Assembly: GCF_032854445.1 (NCBI RefSeq)
Contig: NC_088304.1
Span: 5,022,001 to 5,086,000, forward strand
Reading direction: 5' to 3'
DNA: 64,000 bases
Source: Liolophura sinensis
Lineage: Eukaryota; Mollusca; Polyplacophora; Chitonida; Chitonidae
This document shows, piece by piece, positions 1 to 10,900 of this stretch; the first letter of the stretch is position 1, and the number at the start of each line of letters is the position of its first letter. A program made the translations under genes and the position numbers. The notes under the pieces are model-generated. The model was not told the origin of the DNA, did no database searches, and saw nothing but the letters and a program-made list of their open reading frames with translations.

Positions 1-860
1 GTTTGTCAGCAGCCTGTAGACACTGTGGTGGTTTCCTCTGGGCACTACATTCTTCTCAACTTTCCTCTCAACTTTCCTCCTGACACCCCGATTTTCTCCT
101 GGCCCCCCAGTTTGCTTCAGGCACCCCAGCTCCTTCTGGCACCCCAGTTCCCTCCTGGCACAATTTGGTTTTCTCCTGACGCCCCAGTTTCCTTCAGCCA
201 CCCTAGTTTCCTCCTGGCACTTTGGTTTTCTGCCAGCACTCCTGTTTCCTCCTGTTACCACAGGCACCCCAGTTTGCTTTTGGCACCCCAGCTACTTCTG
301 GCACTCTGGTTTCCTCCCAGCACATCAGTTTCCTCCTGTGACCCATTTCCTCCTGACACCCCAGTTTCCTGCAGGCACCCCAGTTTCCTTCAGGCATCCC
401 AGTTTCCTCCTGGCACTTTGGTTTTCTGCTAGCACTCCTGTTTCCTCTTGTTACCCCAGGCACCCCAGTTTGCTTTTGGCACCCCAGCTACTTCTGGCAC
501 TCTGGTTTCCTCCTAGCACGTCAGTTTCCTCCTGTCACCCCAGTTTCCTCCTGTCACCCCAGTTTCCTCCTGTCACCCCAGTTTCCTCCTGACACCCCAG
601 TTTCCTGAAGGCACCCCAGTTTCCTTCAGACACCCCAGTTTCCTGCAGGCACCCCAGTTTCCTTCAGGCACCCCAGTTTCCTCCTGACACCTCAGCTTCC
701 TGCAGGCACCCCAGTTTCCTTCAGGCACCCTAGTTTCCTCTTGTCACCCCAGTCTCCTTCAGGCACCCCAGTTTCCTCCTGTCACCCCAGTTTCCTCCTG
801 TCACCCTAGTCTCCTTCAGGCACCCCAGTTTCCTCCTGGCGCTTGGTTTTCTCGTAGCAC
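1..860. repeat. Degenerate 17-18-bp minisatellite
   Basis: Tandem copies of a unit close to CACCCCAGTTTCCTCCTG with many substitutions fill the left edge. The array ends about 100 bases before the first visible exon of the phosphatase gene, so it lies in that gene's intron. Long open frames on both strands here are products of the repeat and do not look like genes. Confidence 0.9.
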
Positions 861-965
861 TCCTGTTTCCTCCACATATAAACCTGACCGTCATATAAGT
901 GTAAAATTGTTGACCGTTGTTAATCTCCAATCAGATAAGTACACTACTTTTTTAATTGTTTGCAG

Positions 966-1139
966 AGCATTTGATGTTCACCGGCGTAAGCTGCTGTCAT
1001 TTAAGGACGTGTTATTAGGGCTAGCTGCCATGGAGCCCACGACTCCCCATGGGAGTGTCCCGGCAGAAATGCGCTGCCGCTACATCTTCCGTTTCTACGA
1101 CGAAGACTCAGATGGATTCTTACAACACAGCGAGTTTAG
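966..1139 (+). CDS. Phosphatase gene exon: paired EF-hands
   Basis: Acceptor TTTGCAG, donor AG|GTTTGC. The first base completes a codon from an exon outside the window. It encodes a degenerate first EF loop, a GLAAMEP linker and a canonical loop with D, D, D, G and E at positions 1, 3, 5, 6 and 12. Similar paired EF-hands occur at the N-terminus of USP32, but what follows here is a phosphatase. Confidence 0.8.
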
Positions 1140-4100
1140 GTTTGCTCTGCAACAAACATTTCAGCTTTCTCTGTTTTTTTGCTAAGATCACGCTTCCACT
1201 CTGTCCACACTGCCTCTTAATACCTCACTGTCTGCGGCCAGGAAGGGCAGAATCACAGTTTAGACTGAAGACAATCTTGACAAAAGTTTTCACCTAGAAG
1301 TAAGTCCAATAAAACATGATCCTGACTGTAAAATAGAGACACTAGTAATGTGTAGTTAATCCACTTTCATTTTTGCTAATTTAACAAATGACATATTCAC
1401 CTTGGTGTCTTTAAAATCTTCTAACCAAAACAAAGAAATGCCCAGTGAAAGCATTTAACTCCTTTGGAACTATTTTACACTGACCTAATTGTTTCTCCAT
1501 GCATTCTGTTGTAGAAATCTGGTGTATGCTATCCGTGTTCAGAAAGACTTGCCACTGGATGAAGAATCAGTGAACACAGACACCGCAAACAGTGCCAAGT
1601 AATCAGTATACCACTATATTGTTTGTGTGATTGTTCAGTGCTTTAGTGATTGTTCAGTGCTTCAGTGATTGTTCAGTGCTTCAGTGACTGGTCAGTATGT
1701 TATATGTTGAGGAAATCTCAGAATCTGTAAGGTACTGCTATGCATACATTATCCAAAGATCATGTTTTGTAAAATGTTCAAAATTCTGTTTGAGTTTTGA
1801 GATCAAATAGATGTATCACTTAAAGTTTGGTATGTAAACGTCCACTTTCAGATGTACAAAAAAGCCTTAAAATGATACTTTTAATGTCAACACATAAGTT
1901 TTTGTGATACTGTAAACCAAACAAATTATCCAAACTTGCCCCCAAAAAACTCTTACATGGCCATTTAAGTATGAAGCAAACAACAAATATTTTGTATTAA
2001 GCAATATGTGTCAGTTCAAAAAAATGTCAAACATTAGATGAAATACAGTATCTGTAATTTCTCTGTCGTTTAAGGTAATCATTCACATAGTACATCTGTA
2101 CTTGTATATTTCACGCTGACCTTGGTTTTGTTATAGGATATTTGGGCCAAGTTTCACTGACAAGCTCTCCATGTCAGATTTCCTCACGGCTGTGGGACAG
2201 CTTAAATTCAGGGGTACCTCTGTTCTCCTCAGGCTGCCTTATTCCTGCACCAAAAAGATGAAAACGTAAGATATTCATTGGACAAAAATTTGAAAGTATA
2301 AGATGTTCTTCTTTTAAAGAAATCCAAATGTAGAAAATTTTTGCTAGTTTTAATATGAAGTTATAAGATAAGAATTATAAGTGTGAAAAAGGTATGTTAC
2401 ATGTTCATGTTTTAAAAAGAAAATGTGAGATATTCTCATCCCTTAAACAATATATCCATGAGTAAAAACGATGGAAAGGAAAGATGTTTTTGTGTCAAAA
2501 AGGTGAAAATGTGAGATATTCTCATCCCTTAAACAATATATCCATGAGTAAAAACGATGGAAAGGAAAGATGTTTTTGTGTCAAAAAGGTGAAAATGTGA
2601 GATATTCTCATCCCTTAAACAATATATCCATGAGTAAAAACGATGGAAAGGAAAGATGTTTTTGTGTCAAAAAGGTGAAAATGTGAGATATTCTCATAGC
2701 ATAAACAATATATAGGATGAGGATGGAAAGGAAAGATGTGTTTGTGTCAAAATGATGAAAATATGAGGTGTGTCAAGAAAGTGAAAACGTGAGATATTCT
2801 CATGAATTATATGAAATGTAATACAATGATTTGTGAAAGACCATATTAAAATTAGATAGTCTTGTCTGTTTAAAAAAGATGACCAAGTTTTATCCATGCG
2901 CTTACCTCTGTGAAACAGACCTGATATCCCTGATGTTGTCATGGAAACACACAGTCCCGATTCTCCGAATGAACCACCACAGAAAAAACACAAGACCAAA
3001 CTTCTGGATGGCTTGAAGACAAATTTAGGTATGTTTTATGTAGGGTTGCTACTGTCATGAAAAGAAACTGGTGAAAACCATAAATAATTGTCCCAGTCAT
3101 GAATTGTCATTAAAAAGTGACAGGTTTGGAACATTTTGGAGAAAGTCATGAAAGAGTCACACTAATTAAGAACGTAGTAATTGTTGTAATTAATCAGTTT
3201 CATGGATTTTTTAATTTGCACTGCAGCAGACTAGAACAAACCACGCCTAGCATTTGCATAAAGCACAGTCCACTGCGATAAGTTACTGTGGTGCATAATA
3301 CTGTCTGGCTACACCTGCCTTCCAAGGTTGTTTAACCGCTTTGATGTTCCTCATAGACTGAAGTGAATAAGACACTTTTTGTGTTCTAAACTTTGAAATG
3401 TAGAAGACCAGCAAAATGATTTATTTATTTATTTGATTGGTGTTTTACGCCATACTCAAGAATATTTCACTTATACCATGGCGGCCAGCATTATGGTGGG
3501 TGGAAACTGGGCAGAGCCCGGGGGAAACCCACGACCATCCGCAGGTTGCTGGCAGACCTTCCCACTTACAGCCGGAGAGGAAGCCAGCATGAGCTGGACT
3601 TGAACTCACAGCGACCGCATTGGTGAGAGGCTCCTGGGTCATTACGCTGCGCCAGCAAAATGAAGAGATAAATGTGTTTTTTTCTGGACATTCAGAAAAC
3701 GCATACATGTTGTCATGCAAGTGACTCAGGTATAGAGTGCTGTGAGCACAGGTGAGATAGTTTCGAAATGGATAATTCTTAAAAGTGGTGTATTGTTTCA
3801 TAATGTCCATGGGGAAGGTCCGGCAGCCACCTGCAGATGGTTTTGCTCCCCTCCCCCTCCCCCCCCCCACTCAAATCCACCATAATACTGGTTGCTGCTT
3901 GTAAGTGAAATATTTCTTAGTGTTACATGAAGTTCCAATCAAATAAATAAATATAATGTAGTTGCTTTTTGGTCATGATTCTTTGTAGTCAATTCCAGGT
4001 GTACTTTTCCCCCCCACACAGGTAATCATACCAGTGAGACGTTTAAGGTGCCCCAGAAGAAGTCTGCCCCCCGAAGCAACTCCACCTCCCCTGTCCCGCC

Positions 4101-4910
4101 GCCTGAGGAGGAGAAATATGTCTTAGCGACGCACACGGTCAAAGTGCGTCGGACTGGCACGTTGTCAGATGTGCTGGCCATCTGGGACCTCCAGGGTAAG
4201 GAGTGCCTGAAGGATAGAGGGAGTGAAAGATTGATTGTGAATGACAGAATGACAGATTGATTGTGAATAACAGAGTGAATGAGATATTATGAACAACAGT
4301 GAATGATTGATTGTGAATGACCTAGTGATTGTGAATGACAGTGAGCGAGTGATTGTGAATTACAAAGTGAACAATAGATTGTGAATGACTACATGTAAGT
4401 GAATGTAATATTGTGAACGACGGTGAACAAGGGATTCTGAATGACCGAGTGAGTGAGTGATTGTGAATGAACGATTGATTGTGATTAACAGAGTGAACAG
4501 GATATTGTGAATGACAGTGAGCAATTGATTGTGAATGGCACAGTGAGCAATAGATTGTGAATTACAGAGTAAGCAAGTGATTGTGAATGACAGAGTGAAC
4601 TGTTGATTATTATTGACAGGGTGAATGGGATATTGTGAATGACAGTGAACAATTGATTGTGAATGATGGAGTGCAAGAATGATTATGAACAACATAGTGA
4701 ACGAATGATTGTGAATGACGTTGAACAAGTGGTTGTGATTGATGAGTGAACGAATGATTGTGAATGGGGAGTGAGCAAGTGATTGTGAATGGCAGAGTGA
4801 ACGATAGATTGTGAATGACTTAGAGAAGAAATGATTGTGAATGACGGAGTGAACAATATATTGTGAATGACAGAGTGAATGAGAGATTACAGAGAGAACG
4901 AGAGGTGGTG

Positions 4911-4946
<36 letters not shown>

Positions 4947-7900
4947 GGTTTAGGCATAGTGTAACATAGTCATCGGATAATTCTTGAAGTGTGAAAGAGG
5001 AATTTGTAATGCAGATACTGACTTGAAATTCAGTTATGTTTGGTGTACCATTGTCATACATGTATGTTTGTTGATGGTAATCTGTCACACTGTCCTGAAA
5101 AAGGGCCCTGCTTTAAAGTTTTTCATTTGGAGTTTGGATTTTTTTTTTGGATATCTCTTACTGTTAATTGTCAAACTGCCCATCTTTTTTATTCGCCAGA
5201 ATGAATAAGAAAAAGGTATTCTCTACTGACCAACCCTGTTTAGTGAGATTATGCGCAACAAAGAATTTTTTAAGAATGGCTTAGATCTGCACCATTTTGT
5301 GTCCTCAAGTATTTGTCCCCTTTGATTTCAGCTTCTTCATTAACGCCTTTCAACTTCTAATAGGGTACTTTACCTCACTAGGGCAATGGTCCAGGGTAAT
5401 TTATTTATTTATTTGATTGGTGTTTTACGCCATACTCAAGAATATTTCATTCATATGACGGTGGCCATCATTATGGTGAGAGAAAGCAGGGCAGAGCCCA
5501 TGGGAAACTCACGACCATCCGCAGGTTGCTGGCAGATCTTCCCACGTATGTGATCCAGGTTAAAATTGGGTGATTATGTCTACATGTATGTTAGTACTAA
5601 CCTGAGGTTTTCCTCAGCACCGGATCCACGCAGTGTCTCAGGGACATGTTTTATATTTGATGTAGGGACAGAAGCTGTGAGTGGGAGCTCGGACTGCCAC
5701 CTGGAGGGAGATCTCAGTCGTTTCCAGAGGATGCCTTCCGTGGACTCTTTCAACCAAAGATCACACCCTAACGAGATGTTGACAGGTCTGCGCTATTTTG
5801 AGAGGGGTATCCGCGGGGAAAATGGCGTTTTAACAAAGGTAGGACTGTTACATTTTACCATATTTGGAAGAAAAAAAAATTGCGCTTATAAATGTAGCAT
5901 TCTTCAGAACTGTACTCTTAACTGATATGTTTGAAGTATTTAAATTCTTTCCTCCGAAGTGTTATTGTATCAGAAAAAACTATTATGAGCAAACGTACCG
6001 TTCAGTGCGGTATGGATCGGTATTACCAGTGCGGGCAGAGAGACAGGGGACATCCTCTTGTCCTTAATATAGGCAGGGAGTCAGGAAATTAGCAACAAAA
6101 TCTTGTGATGTGTATTTTATTACCAGGCTTATTGTGGTGGTAATCTTGGTATTTGTTTGTGTACAGAATTGATGTTTTTGTTTCAAAGAACAAGTAAGTT
6201 GATATAATATATGTAATTTTTTGTCATGATTCTTTGTGACCTTCAGCTGTCTGTACTTTTCATAAGTTAAACATTTGCAGAGAAAAAAGCATTTTTAGAG
6301 GTGAATAATTATCATTAAATGTATAAACTTTTGTGCCATGATATCATCCTACATGTATCTTCCAAACAATTCGCAAGAGACCTTTCAAGAAAAATGAGTC
6401 TTAATCATAGAGGAAATGTTTGATGATAAACTTTATGATTCCTAGATTTGCACTATTGTTTACTTCACAGGAACAGTTTGACTGGGGTCAAGTAGACAAA
6501 ATGGCGCTGGCCAAGTGTCTGTTAGCCCTTTGTAGACAGGCCAAGGATGCTCTGCGAGAGGAACCCAGGCTGCTGAAGCTCAAATCTCCTACATATATTC
6601 TGGGTAAGAAAAACTATAGACAGGGCTCGAGTTCAAATCCAAGTGGTGTATTTTTGAGTTGTGGGGGGGGGGGGTATTTTGAGAAAACTAATGATGTTTG
6701 CTAATCAGATTTAGTTATTGGTCAAGAAGATTATTTGTTTTATTGACATTTCGCTTCCCAATGGTACTTATGAGGAGTAAACCTCTAAACTAACAAAATC
6801 ATTACTAATACTGATTGTGTGAAATTTCACCCCGAAAATTAATATTCACATTCAGTCAAGGTCATGAAGTATTGCTTTCATGAAGTCTTTGTTAAAAACT
6901 TCAGAAGAATATCATCCTATCTTCCAAACAAACCTAAAACATCTTTCAAGTTTAATAAAACTGTCAGAAGTTTGGAAAATGAGTAACTTTACTTGATGGA
7001 TAGATTTAAGGTCAGTTGACAGTGTGTCCTGTCTGTGCTGGTTTTCTGTATGTTGAGGTGTGGTTATCTGGGTTGTAACCCTCACTGGACCACTGGATGT
7101 TCAAGTAGAGATCCTTTGTGACACTAATTTATAGGCACAGTCCAGAATTTATTTTAGACCAGCCCAGTTTGCCCGTCAAATAAACCTGCCTCTTTTATCT
7201 GTGACTTATCAGTTCTGTAAATTGGCCCGTTTGTCTAATTTTTGACATCCTGTCTTTAAACATGGGGTGTTCATGCAAGATGACACGAAACCTTACCCAC
7301 ATCTCAGTGAGATGATTAGTAGATAGACTGGCAGACATAAGGATCATAAATCAGTTAATATCTCTGTGTATCTCTGTTAAGTAACACACAGAAGTAGGTG
7401 GGTGGGAGGAGAGTTTGTGTGAATTTTTTCTTTAAATTGTTATATATACATGTTTTTGTTTGCTGATATTTTAACAGCCATATTTTTGTGGAATGTCCCA
7501 CATGTGACTACTGTGAATCAATAGTACCTTTCTTTGTCCAGGTGATATCCATGGGAATTTCCGTGACCTGGTGTGTTTTGAGAAGGCGTTGTGGCGTATG
7601 GGCCCCCTCCTGACTCCCGCATCCTTCCTCTTCCTGGGCGACTTACGTCGACAGAGGAGAACATGGTGTAGAGGTCAGTAGCCAGAACAGGAGGAAAATT
7701 TGCTCTTCTGTCTGAAATAGAGGTTTTGTAATGCACGTGATGAAAGAAGAAAGTGAAGATTGGTCAAAGGCAGCTGTGCTATTCCCAGGGGCAGTGTTAT
7801 TTCCTCCATTAAACTGACGGCTGTAATTTAAGTGCAGAATCCTTGAGTGAGGCATTTAATCAACAATAAAATCGAACAATAAATATTCAAGAATTAAACA

Positions 7901-10900
7901 ATTAAAGAATCATGTGTTCATGTGTAGACAGAACGATACTGAAACAATTAGAAATATATTAGTGCCATAATATTTAATCTTCCCTGAAGTGAGGAAGGAA
8001 ATTCATTACTTTACAGTCAAGAATTTAAATATGTTGTCTTTTTGTTTGATATGTTGTAGAGAGTTAATATTTTAACTAAAAACAACCTCTGACACCTCAC
8101 TTGATGCTGTAAGACTTTATCCCATATTTGCACAAATGTTTTGAGCTGAGTAAGACATAAATAAAGTATTCCTTTTGATGATGAAACTTTTTTTTTTCCA
8201 GTAGGATATCATGCTATATTTCAGAAAAACCTGAACACACGTTCCTGAGATTAGTAGACCTCTCAAAATCAGACAAAATGAATAACTTCACAAACCAAGT
8301 CCTGAATGAAATAAGGTCAAATATGATATGGCTTTTTTTGCAACTTTGAGGTGCACGATTGTCCGTTTCAGGTTGTGGCCTATCTTTTGGCGCAGAAGCT
8401 GCAAGCTCCGGGCAAATTTTACCTGTTACGAGGTAACCACGAACTGAGGAATGTGCAGGAGATGTTCCAGTTTAGAAGGTGAGTTTGTGGCTGGTAGAGC
8501 AGTAACCAGGCTGAGGCACGCTAATAGCTCACCACTAACACACTTGTAGGAGGCTTCTAGCATTCCACTATACAAATAAAACTTCATGTGCTGTACAGGG
8601 TGTAGAGCTGCTTATGTTTAACCTTAATAATATGGTAGTCTGGCAAGTAGGCATGCTTAGCATGCTCCTTAGTCATTCAGTACTGAGCAGTTTTATAGTG
8701 TTATTTCTGTGTTGAGTTAGATTGTAAGAGTAAGTGTGTTTGACTGTTACCATGAGTGTGTTTGACTGTTACAGTGTATTTGACTGTTACTTTGAGTATT
8801 TTTGGCTGTTACAGTGAGTGTATTGGACTTTGACAGAGCATGTATTGGACTGTAACAGTGCATGTATTGGACAGTAGCAGTGTTTTACAGTTACATCGAG
8901 TGTATTTGACTGTTACAGTGAGTGTGTATGACTGTTACAGTGAGTGTGTTTGACTGTTACATTGAGTGTACAAATGTACTTGACTATTACAGTGAGTGTA
9001 CTTGACTGTTAGTCTGTATATTTGACGATTACTGTTAACTGTTATAGAAAGTGTATTTGACTGTTACGGTGAGTGTATTTGACTGTTACAGTGAGTGTAT
9101 TTGACCATTACAGCAAGCGTGTTTGACTGTTACAGTATGTGTATTTGACTTTTGCAGTGAGTGTATTTGACTTTTACATTGAGTGTATTTGACTTTTACA
9201 GTGAGTATATTTGACTGTTAGAATGAGTGTAATTTAGCCATTACGGTGAGTGTGTTTGACTGTTATGGTGAGTGTGTTTGACTGTTACAGTGTGTGTTTG
9301 ACTGTTACAGTGAGTGTATTTGACTGCTACAGTGAGTGTGTTTGACTGTTACAGTGAGTGTTTGGCTGTTACAGTGAGTGTATTTGACTTTTACATTGAG
9401 TGTATTTCACTGTTACAGTGAGTGTATTTCTCTGTTACAGTGAGTGTATTTCACTGTTACATGAAATGTATTTGGCCATTAGGGTGAGTGTTGACTGTTA
9501 CCATGAGTGTATTTGTCTGTTACAGTGAGTGTACAAACAAGTTTGGAGAGACAGTAGGAAGGCAGGTATGGGATGCCATCAATGAGTGTTTTGACATGAT
9601 GCCTATAGCTGCTACAGTTGATGGCAAGGTAAGAAGACTGAGGCTGGTATATACAATCTATAGAACGAGTTATTCATTACGATTGTTATTCTTATAGTCC
9701 GAGTACACTGACTGTTGGTTGAGGAATATCTGGGTACACCATATTCATGGCTGCTCAACCTACAGTCGGACACAAGCGCACTTGGCTAAATGGTGCTGAA
9801 GAACAGATTGGCACAAATAAGCTCTTCTCTTACCTCAAGCTGGTCAAATCTACATCATAACATCGTCCCTTTTGTTTGTCACAGACAATTTTGTAACGGT
9901 AATCCTATCCATTTTTCACGAAAAATCCTCTTGGGTGTGTGGTGCGGTCTTTTTTCGAAATTTAGATGTGTGCATCAAAGCGAGAAAATTTTGAACACTT
10001 ATTCTGTGCTGAAGTAATACAATTTCATCTATGTTTGGGCATGCGGCTTCAAACATTTTGCTTTGTATGAAAGGTTAAAATTTTGGTTAAAATAGCCTCG
10101 TGAAACCGGCCCTTGAATTGTCTCAGTTTCTTTGTCTGTTTTCCCATCCCCCTGTCTGTCTGTTCATCTGTCCATCTGTAAACATGTTGAACATGAGCCA
10201 GAATGTAATCTCACTGTTCCCAGGTATTTTGTGTACACGGCGGCATCCCTAGCTTAGAACACGGGGATGGCACCATCGAGTCCATCAACAGTATTCCCGC
10301 TCCTCTGAGAGACCCCGAGATGGAAAGTCCCCTAGCCTGGGAGATCATGTGGAGCGACCCTATCAGTGGAGACTTGTCTGCAGAGATCCAGCATGACTTG
10401 CTGGAGAACAACGGCTTCATCTTCAACACACGACGAGGCACAGCACACTTCTTCAGCTGCGAGGCGCTCATGACCTTCTTGGAGAAGAATAAACTTTCTC
10501 ATGTCATTCGGGCTCATGAGGTTCAGCAGGTCGGCTTCCAGGTAATATCATGTTTACAAAATATTGTGTTATCCCAAAATTTAAAGACCTCCGAAATCCC
10601 CCATTTTAGGGGCAAATAAATCACATGAAGTATTACTCTTTTTACCGAAACATTTTTCTAGTCTTATATTTCAAATTGTTGGTTGTTTACCTGTACTTAG
10701 AGAGAAGTATGCCACTTATGCATCACACGCATATACAGTAATTCACATATCTGTAACCCCTCCATTCTGATTTACCTGTGGAGGAGAGGTGTTGCTAAAA
10801 ACAGATGATGCTATACAGAGGAATACTTATTTAAGGTACAGGTTCCAGGTGAAGGTTTTATCGTAACATTTTTTCCAGTAATCACTCATTTTCTTGTAAA

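Noticed and set aside
3445-3870. 141-codon - strand frame
   Set aside because: It runs through a SINE and its flank; similar frames recur at other copies of the same SINE.
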